Assembly (NCBI GenBank): GCA_033032175.1
Contig: CM065321.1
Location: 3,680,501-3,744,500 of the forward strand
Direction: 5' to 3'
DNA: 64,000 bases
DNA from: Saturnia japonica
Lineage: Eukaryota > Arthropoda > Insecta > Lepidoptera > Saturniidae
Positions 55,721 through 64,000 of this stretch are shown here, piece by piece. Each line of letters opens with the position of its first letter. The stretch's first letter is position 1. The position numbers and the translations under genes are program-made. The notes under the pieces are model-generated. The model was not told the DNA's origin. It saw only the letters and a program-made list of their open reading frames with translations, and ran no database searches.

Positions 55721-56395
55721 ATGAACATCAAGAAATCTGGCAAGCTCTATGGCACGGGAAGTGAGAACTGCGTTATGCTACACAGGTGCATTGGCGACGG
55801 TACGGTGGAGAGTTATCTATATATTAATACGTGAAGCAAAAGCTTTCGGTATCTCTTCCGCACACCCCCCATGTCCACCCTCTCCAGCGGTAACCCAAGC
55901 CTAGGTCCGTTTCCTCGGCGTGAAGCTTTTGGGTCAGGCAACCGCCCGCGCGATACAAGCATCACTTAGCTACCTACATACAACATTACACACGTATGAA
56001 CACACACACGTGCACACCACATAGGTACATAGGTTCTGTGAGGGACCTTTTTTTTCTTTTTTTGCGCTAGTTAGTGTAGAAAACATTTCCGTTTACTAAA
56101 TACATATACGCATGTTCTCTTCCTTCCTCCCAGGAGGAAGGGAACGTGCCTATGAGTATATTTTAGTTAGCTCGAATCGTAGGTGCAGGGATTCGATTAG
56201 ATCGCGACTTATTTGCGAACGCGACGACCGCCCGAGCCGAGGTCCGGCCACTTTGGCACCCTCGTGCGAGTCGTCCAAATAACTTTCGCGGCTGAGTGCC
56301 CTCTGCGCTCACCCCCATGTCCGGTGAAGCTGTAAAAGCCGCAGCGGCTTTAGGGCCCCTAAGGCTAACAGTGTAGTCAGATCTAAAAAAAAAGT
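55721..56395 (+). mobile_element. Tail copy of the Jockey-type LINE, plus
   Basis: From about 55858 the sequence follows the minus strand of the full element from about 14150 to its end: GTCCACCCTCTCCAGCGGTA, CATAGGTTCTGTGAGGGACC, the hairpin CTTCCTTCCTCCCAGGAGGA, GCAGCGGCTTTAGGGCCCCT and a short poly(A) at about 56384-56392. Similarity is high. The first 130 bases are not in the full element but match 49120-49190. Confidence 0.88.
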
Positions 56396-56595
56396 ATTGC
56401 GTGCATGGAAGACTGTGAGATTTGGCATGGTTAAAATTTATATGAAGAAGGAGTGCAGAAGGCTAAAATTTATCTATAATATCTGTTACTAATACATTAA
56501 ATAAAATTAATTAATACTGCGAATCCCTAATACGATAAGTGCCTTTGAACTTAACCCCCCAAAATATTGACATTGTCACTTAACAAAAAGTGACA

Positions 56596-56735
56596 ACAAG
56601 TGATGTAGATAATTCTCATTGTTTATGAATACTGTGAATGTCAAACAGAAAATAGTCTATGGTCAAAAGTCGCTGGTCGAATTTCGACCTTAGGGCGATT
56701 GCTAGTTCTACACGGATAAAACTGTGGGTTACATC
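56596..56735 (+). repeat. Interspersed repeat E, uninterrupted copy
   Basis: GTCAAACAGAAAATAGT, AAAAGTCGCTGGTCGAATTT, CGACCTTAGGGCGAT as in 60-135, continuing past the point where the other copy is split by Tc1. Confidence 0.72.
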
Positions 56736-56754
56736 TAGTAATTAATATGCGAGG

Positions 56755-56850
56755 ATAATAAAATCATCATAATCATCATCAGCCTGTATCTGACCACTGC
56801 TTCCTCCTAGATTTGCCACTGGATTTCATGACTGTACATCCATATCTGGT
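56755..56850 (+). repeat. CATCAT-type repeat
   Basis: ATCATCATAATCATCATCAG, CCTGTATCTGACCACTGCTT, CCTCCTAGATTTGCCA resembles a widespread lepidopteran sequence (CATCATCAGCC..CCACTGCTGGAC). No second copy in the window. Confidence 0.5.
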
Positions 56851-56974
56851 CAATTCGACTCTCTATCTTGGATAAAAGTCATTTAACTACGTTTAGTTAA
56901 ATACGGTCTAAATCGGTTGTTAACCTTACGTGTCATTTGCAGGGAATGGGTGGTTAACTTCGCTCTCGTAAACT

Positions 56975-57050
56975 TGCCACGACAACCCTCTCTAGCAGCA
57001 ACTCAAGCCTAAGTTCGTTCTTCTGGTATGGAGCCCTTGAGCTAAGACGC
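56975..57050 (+). mobile_element. Short relic of the Jockey-type LINE 3' UTR
   Basis: ACAACCCTCTCTAGCAGCAA, CTCAAGCCTAAGTTCGTTCT and GGAGCCCTTGAG align with 14060-14140 (minus). Confidence 0.55.
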
Positions 57051-57199
57051 CGCAAATAATTTTTTGTTGGTAAATTATTGCAGTTTCTTAAAGTTGACAA
57101 CAAAAAAAACCGTTTAAAATTTTTGTTACAGTTGAACTCTATTTAATTAATTTATCGTATCTCTTAATCAATCTTATTAGAATAGAGATAACATTTTCA

Positions 57200-57430
57200 T
57201 GTAATGACACGACAATTTTTACCAATAAAGAAAACCAACTTCAATGATTTTGAAGAGTTCCCTTATGTATATTCGAAGTTAAAGGTCCAATGCCAAATGA
57301 ATTAATAAGAGTACCACTAAGGGATCACCCTTATTAAACAAAAAAATAATCATCCAAATCGGTTCCTAAATAAATAAGTTATGTCTGAACAAAAAATATA
57401 GATTAAAACAATTATGGACATATTTAGATG
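57200..57430 (+). repeat. Interspersed repeat Q, plus copy
   Basis: AAACCAACTTCAATGATTTT, GAAGAGTTCCC, AAAGGTCCAATGCCAAATGA, AATAAGTTATGTCTGA. Confidence 0.75.
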
Positions 57431-58185
57431 ACGTAACAAATTAGTAGGAGCAGTAGTAGTATTATAGAAGCTCTTCCTAAAACTTTATTTGTCCCTTTTT
57501 CCAGAGACGTGGCATTAATTCGTTCGGCCGGTAATTACACGTTGTTTATAGCTTAGTTACTGGAATTACGGCACCCATTAGCTTTGACGTAACGCTCACC
57601 TGTACCGGAGCTCCATACCATGGAGCTGTAAAATAAAACTAACTACCCGCTTTCGCGAAAATCATAAAAATATATGAGCCATAGAGATGCGGTAACTCGG
57701 TAAACGGTGAGTACACATTCATAGCAAATGGAGAACGTTCAAATACTCGGTTCTGATTTTTTATTTAATTTTCTCACGACCTATGCCGACCTATTTTTTT
57801 TTTTTCAAAAATCACACAAAAACCCAAGTAAGGTTGGTATTAAAAAATAGTTTCATTTCTATCACATTCACTATATTCACGCGTTAATTTTTTTAAACAC
57901 ATTTAGGGAAATGTGTATATTGTATGTATATATGTGTTTTTTTTTTTTTTTTATTTATTTGTAAAGTAATAATCTTATTTCTAAAAAATAGTCCCACAAA
58001 ACCGTGTGATCGGTTTCACTGTATATTGTATATGTATATTCGATGGGCTTCCGATGTTACGTCACAGAAATGCACGTAAATTTGTCATAATGGGATCAGC
58101 GGAAACCAATTTATTTATAGATATGTAGTTCTGTCTATACATGTACGAGTAATTGTTTTTCCAAATATACTGATATTACGTTAAA
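57431..58185. other. No gene seen
   Basis: 57480-57620 is less AT-rich and holds a splice-acceptor-like TTTGTCCCTTTTTCCAG near 57489-57506, but no coding frame follows. T-runs at 57788 and 57939. Confidence 0.45.
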
Positions 58186-58545
58186 TACATTTTTTGTCTG
58201 TCTGTTTGTCCGGATTTATCTCAAAAATGGCTAGACCGATACCTATAAAAATTTGTGCGCGAGATGCTTACGTCAATTGTCAAAACTTCAGAATTCTCAA
58301 AAATACTTTGAGGAATTGTAAAAAAACACAATATGTTTATTATCAACCGATTTTGATTGAATTTTGTACCCGTAATTTTTTTCATTCCATTATTGATGGC
58401 CTATATGAATTAGCAATAATATTTTTACAAAACGTAATTTTTTTTCAACCGATTTTAATTGAAATTGTGCAAGTTAATTACGTGTCATTCCTCAGTTGAT
58501 ATGCTGTATGAATTGTCAATAATATTGCGCAATGCAAATAATTAC
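58186..58545 (+). repeat. LINE-tail-like repeat with imperfect tandem duplication
   Basis: Starts with TTTGTCTGTCTGTTTGTCCG and GGCTAGACCGATACC. From 58336 a unit of about 105 bases, beginning TCAACCGATTTTGATTGAAT, is followed by a second at about 58446 beginning TCAACCGATTTTAATTGAAA; both end with GAATT..CAATAATAT. The two overlapping open frames here come from the repeat. Confidence 0.55.
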
Positions 58546-58929
58546 TGCGTAACAAACGCCATCGCTAGTCTTTTAAAAGAAATAAAGAATTTTAATTTAC
58601 AACCATATACACGTACTTCTCAGTTGAAGGACTATAACTATTTTTATTTCAAGAAACCTTTTTATAAAAAAACATCTCCATTATTCGTAGATCTAGAGGA
58701 AAAACTCTAGTTTTGCAATTAAAAGGTGACCATTAATCTAAATTGCTGTTGCCCTAGGAAACATTCTTTTACGTGTAATATGGTAAATTATAAATCAGTT
58801 GATTAACAAAAAGAAACAAATTCGGACTTCAGTTCATCCAATTCGTAAATACATTATTAATAAGAACGAGAAAATTGGGAAAGTTGTAGAGATTAAATCG
58901 ATGTATTTCTGAGTTTTTGAAACGAACGC
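58546..58929. other. No gene seen
   Basis: AT-rich spacer. Confidence 0.5.
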
Positions 58930-58998
58930 GGCTTGCGGTGGGAGTTGACTTGTAGAAATCGTCACGTAAGGAAAACAGCGTTGTGTCCCCTCCATGCG
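58930..58998 (+). repeat. Interspersed repeat F, plus piece
   Basis: GGTGGGAGTTGACTTGTAGA, AATCGTCACGTAAGGAAAAC, CCCCTCCATGCGACTTTC. Confidence 0.7.
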
Positions 58999-59163
58999 AC
59001 TTTCTCATAAATAAAACTTACATCAATATGTTCTTTATGAATTATCGACTATTCGATTTATAAATAATATTTAACTTATTTAATTTTTTACTATCTGCGT
59101 CCCCTGACTGTATAAATATTTCTTTTCACTCAAGTGTGCAGTAGTGCAAGAAAATAATTTGTA

Positions 59164-59265
59164 ATTTGGCAGTCGCCTGAGGAACTAGACAGAGACAGAG
59201 GGAAAGAAAGTGGCATGGAGCACAACCCTTTTTCCTTACGTGACGATTTCTACAAATAAACTCCT
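59164..59265 (-). repeat. Interspersed repeat F, minus piece
   Basis: TGGCAGTCGCCTGAGGAACT, AAGTGGCATGGAG and TTCCTTACGTGACGATTTCT are the reverse complement of F, facing the plus piece about 165 bases away. The R1-like LINE tail abuts it. Confidence 0.7.
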
Positions 59266-59298
59266 TTTTTTAACGTGGAGAAATCCATCGTGGGTGTA

Positions 59299-59320
59299 TA
59301 CTCGCTCGGAGGAGCGAGTA
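59299..59320 (-). other. 3' hairpin of the R1-like LINE
   Basis: TACTCGCTC and GAGCGAGTA form a perfect 9-bp stem with a 4-base loop. It holds the same place as the 7-bp hairpin at 25622-25643, with a different sequence. Confidence 0.7.
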
Positions 59321-59499
59321 GATATGTATGACCCCTACTCACTAAAGCTCCACGGTGTACCATCCGCCGCCGTAATGGGGCGAAACGGGACCGCGCAGGC
59401 ATTCTACTGCATCGCCCCGGCGGCGGCCGACCCAGTAGAGTACAGTACAGTACAATCCTAACTGTCTCCCCGTCCACAGTATCATTGCAATGGGAAGAC

Positions 59500-60262
59500 G
59501 GCCACCCCGACCCGTCTTCTCTGGTTCGGACAGGGCGCAGAAAGGAGTGAGCAAATCGCTTTCTCCTACCGTCCGGTCGTCTGCGTCGGAGAGACAACGG
59601 CGCTAAGGGGACCTTCCTCGCGAGCCTTTTCCGCGGTCTCTTTCTGCGACATCATATCGTCGCAGAAGGAGACCACAGCCATCCACGACCCCTCATTGTC
59701 GAGCATGGCATTAACTAGATCGGTAGTAAGAGGTCCACTTCAACCACCATGGTCAGTGCGCGGCGCTATCCCTCCCACGTGGCACACTCTGAGAGAGTAT
59801 GCTAAGCTGTAGCCTCCACTGAGCTTCATTCGTAACACACGGTGGTTGGCTCCATGCAAGCGATACGGTGAAAGTATAATCTGAGGCAGCCATGCCCGGA
59901 TAGTAATTACACGACTCGGAACATCAGAGAGCATTTCTCCCTCTTACTACACCTTTTGAGGACTGAGTTTGAATTTGGGAGGAGCCGGCCGAGAGCCGTC
60001 GCTGCTCCCACTATCCGTGGTCCGAGTTCTTTAAAATGAGCCTCGAATCGCCAACGTCCGCCCAATATCGATCACGAAGATAAAACCCTCCGTGGCTATG
60101 CACGCTACCTCCGTCTAGGTCCCAGACCGGGCTACGACTAGGGTGTCATCCGCATAACATAGAATGCGCACTCCTGAAGGGAGTACACTGCGTAGCGCCC
60201 AGTCGTAGCCCAAGTTCCACAGGAGCAGTCCCAAGACTGACCTGCAAACCGCATTAAGAAAA
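59500..60262 (-). pseudogene. R1-clade LINE ORF2 remnant
   Basis: The upstream end on the minus strand reads LGYDWALRSVLPSGVRILCY and continues ADDTLVVARSGT, the reverse transcriptase catalytic motif C of R1-type elements. Downstream, in other frames, come a block matching the C-terminus of the 24.7 kb copy (AMLDNEGSWMAVVSFCDDMM, then SQKETAEKAREEGPL) and a damaged zinc-finger region (LRMKLSGGYSLAYSLRVC). Most of the thumb region between them is deleted. Several frameshifts make it non-functional. Confidence 0.85.
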
Positions 60263-60265
60263 CTT

Positions 60266-61627
60266 TATTTACAGCTAACCTCAGAAGGACCCTATCAATG
60301 AATGAAAATATACCTAAGTTATATATATATTATACTTGTACAAAATTTCATAAATTAAATTTAAACAAAGGCATGTCTTAGATATTTAGAAAGGTTTTGT
60401 ATTGTACATCATAATCCTATTACTGGATGGTTATATTTTAATATCGTGAAATAAATTACGTTGAGAAAGCTCAGTCTCCACTATTTTCTTGAATTCAAAA
60501 CTTTTATTTTATTTTAATTTAACGTATATTTTAATATTATTTCTAGTTACTTGCCTTAATCAGCAAAATTAACTCCACTTAATACAAGTTTAAGAGAAGA
60601 AATGAAACATCTTTTATAAGTAAATTATAAAGCATCATTTTAAATATTATTTTCAAATAGGTAAAATATTACAAACTTGAATTAAATTATTGTTCTTTAG
60701 TGAGAGCACTACCCTTAACAATAAATGTCCAATTTGAAATAGAAAGTAATTTAGAAGTGAGTTGCGCTTATAAAAAAACTAGTAAAAGTTTTTAAATTAA
60801 GAATATTCTAGAGATATAAGAAGTGTGAGCGTAATATACCTATATAAAGGTTTCTTACAATAACTGGAAATATACTTCTAATTACATTAAACAAATTGGT
60901 TTGCCTCGTAGCTCTGCTAACGATTATTACGTAGTAATAATTTTCGTTACTCATATTATTGACAATAAATAGGTACTATGTACGTATAAAATTTGATATA
61001 GTATCTTATAGTTGTGTGATGCTATGTTTAGGTTTGATGGGACTGACATGTTCTTTTTGAACCCAAGTACCTAAATTAAAAATAGATTTAAAAAAAAGAA
61101 TCGGTTGAGAGTTAATATTTTTCCAAAAATATCAACTGAAGTAAAAAGCTTCCGTGTACAACATTTCATAAAAAATCATTTAAGTCGTTTTTAGTTTAAT
61201 CCGGACAAAAAAACAGAGAGACAAGAGAAGTTTGTGTCCATATTCGTGATCAGTATTCTTTTGTAAGGATGTTTATTAGGAGATTAGAAAAAAAAAACAT
61301 GTACAGACAGAATTACAGATTTATTAATATAGATATTAATATCATATGAATTAATAACTTTAGATTGCATATGTGGCACACAAGCTGTTTATTAATTTGT
61401 GGCCAGTATTACTTAATGGAAAAGTTGGAAAATGGATAATTTTATTATTTGCCTACAACTGCTTTTCGTTAGAATTTTCAATAATTATGATAAACACCAA
61501 AAAAACTCAAGTTAAATATCTTTGCTATATAATTATTTTATGTTTGAAAGTTAAAACAATTAATTAAAATATGGTATAAGGGTTGTTTAAAGGGTGTACA
61601 ATCATTTTCACCCACACAGCAATGCCT
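60266..61627. other. No gene seen
   Basis: AT-rich. CATGTACAGACAGAATTACA near 61299 matches 25811. The 64-codon frame at 61373-61567 is AT-rich and unrecognised. Confidence 0.5.
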
Positions 61628-61635
61628 GTAAGTGG

Positions 61636-61718
61636 TTTTTTTTTCTTTTTTTAGATCTGACTACACTGTTAGTCTTAGGTGAAGCCGCTGTGGCTTTTAC
61701 AGCTTCACCGGACTTGGA
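61636..61718 (-). mobile_element. Minimal tail copy of the Jockey-type LINE, minus
   Basis: About 67 bases of the LINE 3' end (AGATCTGACTACACTGTTAG ... CACCGGACTTGGA on the plus strand) and an interrupted poly(A). It is bounded by the exact 8-base duplication GTAAGTGG at 61628-61635 and 61719-61726. It starts within two or three bases of the same internal point as the copy at 32546. Confidence 0.88.
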
Positions 61719-61792
61719 GTAAGTGGAGAAATATGACTCAATTTAAACAATTTGATACTTTTATAAACAAAATTTAAATGTACTAATAAAAC

Positions 61793-61890
61793 ATAAAGCT
61801 GAAGAGTTTGTTTGAATGCGCTAATCTCTGAAACTACCGGTAAAATTTGAATTTTTTTTTTTGTTTGCATTTTATAGCATATTTATTATA
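61793..61890 (+). repeat. LINE-tail-like repeat K, copy 5
   Basis: AGAGTTTGTTTGAATGCGCT, AATCTCTGAAACTACCGGTA, TTGCATTTTATAGCATATTT. Confidence 0.58.
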
Positions 61891-61892
61891 AA

Positions 61893-62225
61893 CTAGCTGA
61901 TACCTACGACTTTGCCTGCGTAAAATATAGACATTTAAATGATTTCTCTTATCTAAACATGTCTTGGGTACTTTTTCTTAAGTACCTACATACAATGCAG
62001 GCTATCTCTCCGACAAAAATCGAAACTCTGCCAACTGTGTAGTATAGGCTATAAATACAAAGATAATTGTACCGGCTGAGGTATGGGATAATTCACGACG
62101 TTAGGTATCATATATTCTTCACCAAGGTCCAATCTATCTCTATAACAAAATTCATTGAAATTGGTTCAGCGGTTTTGGCATGAAAACGTAACAGAAAGAG
62201 TTAATTTCGCATTTATAATATTAGT
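61893..62225 (+). repeat. LINE-tail-like repeat H
   Basis: ACTAGCTGATACCTACGACT, TTCATTGAAATTGGTTCAGC, GGTTTTGGCATGAAAACGTA, ACAGAAAGAGTTAATTTCGC, ATTTATAATATTAGT: the 3'-end layout of a common insect non-LTR repeat. Confidence 0.65.
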
Positions 62226-62757
62226 TATTATAAATTAATTGAATGAAATTAATTTTTCTAAGTCTCCACCACTCCGCTGCCAACGCACACGTGTATTGTA
62301 TCGTTATTCTAACTTCTGGTATAATGCTTGCCTATAAGTTGCCAGATTACATAACCACTTCTTAGGATCGTCATATAAGACCATAAAGCATATATCCTGA
62401 ATCAATAGATAGGTTAAAAATTAAAAAAAATCAAATCTGATCTACCGCTGATAGTACGAAATACTGATTAGTACGTGCAAATAAACTCTTTATTGTTATT
62501 TATATACTCTATAGTAAATAAAGTATATTGTAATTAGACACAATTATTAGAGAGTGAAAAAAATTGTGTTCATAGACCTACCATAGAGACAACTAAAACG
62601 TCTCTTAAAGGTTTATAGGGACGCCAATTATCGCAAAGCCAATTTCGCAAATATTGCACTCCAATAATTATCCCTACACTGTGTCATTATAATATTATCC
62701 AAAACATTCTATGACGATTGATATATTGTAATTTATGAATTAATCCTTTAATAAATA
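62226..62757. other. No gene seen
   Basis: AT-rich spacer. Confidence 0.5.
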
Positions 62758-63365
62758 TACTAGCTGTGCTCCACGGTTTCACCCGTGTTTTTATCCGACA
62801 AACACCGCATCACCAACAAACCCGTGTAGCCTAATATTAATTGTTCTCACTCCCCGCAGGTGCAAATTATTATAATTTATCTTTTATCTTGTAAACTATG
62901 TGTCCAAATATAATAAAATTGCCTATATGATGAAGTAGTAGTATTTGTTCGTAAGGATTAATATGTTATGCCTAAAAATAATGCTCATAAATCATTTTTT
63001 AATCTTCAACGAAAAAATTGTAAATTACTTGCCTTATTGTGGCTTATGGCACATGCTAACGCGGTTTTTTTTTAGGTATACTAAGGACTAAGTAATATTT
63101 TTGTAAAACATTGTATTTACGTATCATTAACCATTACGCCGGCGCACGCGGGTAAAGCAGTTCGGTAACGCTTCCAGTTCCGATTTACTTGACAAAAATC
63201 AATATTTAAGGCTAGCTGAGAGTTGTACCATGTTGTTAGATAGACTATACTATCATATACAATAATATTTTTTTCGTATCTTACTGGTAGTTACTGAGAT
63301 TAGCGTGTTTAATTATACAAGCAATGATTTTTTTACGGCTTAATTATATTATTATAGAAATATAC
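62758..63365 (+). repeat. LINE-tail-like repeat M, long copy
   Basis: TACTAGCTGTGCTCCACGGT, TTCACCCGTGTTTTTATCC at the start; TTACTGGTAGTTACTGAGAT, TAGCGTGTTTAATTATACAA, TTATATTATTATAGAAA at the end. The middle (about 62900-63220) may contain other sequence. Confidence 0.6.
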
Positions 63366-63664
63366 ATTTTAAAGAGTATCCGTTTAACATAAAATGTGAT
63401 AAATTAATTAGCTCCTGTGACTCGAGCTCAAAAATTTTCAATTAGTGGAAGAGCAGGAATCAAGTCTCTGTTTATTTATCGAGTTATTTTATTCTTGCTT
63501 ATTTATTTGACTATACCTATACTGTGCATAAATTTTAGAAATAGTACTGTCCGCGTTTACATCGAGTCTTAAGCTTAGAAATGATGATGGAGAAACTGGT
63601 TAGCTGAGTTGAGGGCACGACAGTTGCGTATGACTAAATCGCAACAACTATGAATCAGGCTTAA

Positions 63665-63870
63665 CACTCGCTACAGTGACACCTTTATGCATGTTGCATT
63701 CCGCAACAGCCAATGTATATCCGGTAAAAAAACGGGGTGGTAGGGATCTGAAACCGTTTAGATCGTGACCGGCATACACATTGTTATAAACTCTTCACAC
63801 AGTGTGACTCTCTATGATTAGTCACGTTTCGGATCAACCTCCGAGTGGTTTGGAGGACGACTTCTTACCA
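63665..63870 (-). repeat. Interspersed repeat N, copy 3, minus
   Basis: The reverse complement gives CAGATCCCTACCACCCCGTT, GGATATACATTGGCTGTTGC and GGAATGCAACATGC, in the order of 33005-33200. Confidence 0.62.
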
Positions 63871-64000
63871 GCGACGACCCGTGATGGAATGCAAATCTAA
63901 CGGTGGTCTCTGTTCTTTTGGATTTTACTGTACTTGATATATGTAAAGAATACAACTCACATGCGAGCGCTTTTCTTAAGTTTGTTTCTTCCTCGTCATC

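Larger units (their letters stand above)
59266..60265 (-). mobile_element. R1-like LINE, truncated and decayed, minus
   Basis: 3' part of an element of the same family as 24705-25711: a short A tail at about 59267-59274, a 3' UTR with the shared GGCGGCGGATGGTACACCG, then broken ORF2. The 5' end lies at about 60265. No clear target duplication was found; the 3' flank is repeat F. Confidence 0.88.

Noticed and set aside
58194..58710. Two overlapping frames of 101 and 83 codons
   Set aside because: They lie in a tandemly duplicated AT-rich repeat and have no conserved motif.
59210..59597. Frames in the R1-like 3' UTR on both strands
   Set aside because: The interval is the non-coding 3' region shared with the copy at 25.4-25.7 kb; the coding part starts further upstream on the minus strand.
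1..64000. CRISPR arrays, bacterial operons, riboswitches or phage genes
   Set aside because: No regularly spaced repeats, no ribosome-binding sites or gene packing; the window is clearly eukaryotic.

Overview
This window looks like nuclear DNA of a moth or butterfly. It is AT-rich, has no bacterial-style gene packing, and is filled with decayed mobile elements of kinds typical of Lepidoptera: Jockey-like and R1-like LINEs, mariner and Tc1 elements, a Helitron, a Harbinger-type MITE and two tRNA-derived SINE families. I found no host protein-coding gene that I can name. The taxon call rests on the look of the repeats and was not checked by a search.

Region by region: (1) 1-13.1 kb holds a Tc1-like element with exact inverted ends (154-1706) inserted in an older repeat, then LINE-derived debris, a decayed Helitron (9.5-10.8 kb) and AT-rich spacer. 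(2) 13.57-19.46 kb is the centrepiece: a structurally full-length Jockey-type LINE on the minus strand, bounded by an 11-bp target duplication, with a 5' UTR, an intact ORF1, an ORF2 broken only by one short deletion, a 3' UTR and a poly(A) tail. (3) 20.24-21.53 kb is a 1285-bp mariner with inverted ends and a TA duplication; its transposase is open except for one stop codon. (4) 22-31 kb carries SINEs of both families, a palindromic repeat, and a 5'-truncated R1-like LINE with an 18-bp target duplication inserted in another repeat. (5) 31-44 kb is a mosaic of repeat fragments, a nested LINE-tail-in-SINE insertion, a 46-nt hairpin, a possible exon near 39.3-39.6 kb and a 537-bp MITE with TAA duplications. 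(6) 44.3-46.9 kb is plain AT-rich DNA. (7) 47-64 kb holds more SINEs, several recurrent repeats, further tails of the Jockey-type LINE, and a decayed R1-like LINE (59.27-60.26 kb).

The parts relate as autonomous elements and their likely dependants. The Jockey-type LINE can be matched to at least five tail copies elsewhere in the window, two of them only about 70-85 bases long. The two R1-like copies share a 3' hairpin whose bases differ while the pairing is kept. The 5' end of the full LINE carries what looks like an initiator plus downstream promoter element at the canonical spacing. Its two ORFs lie in one frame separated by a single UAG and three codons. These points are the most distinctive observations here.
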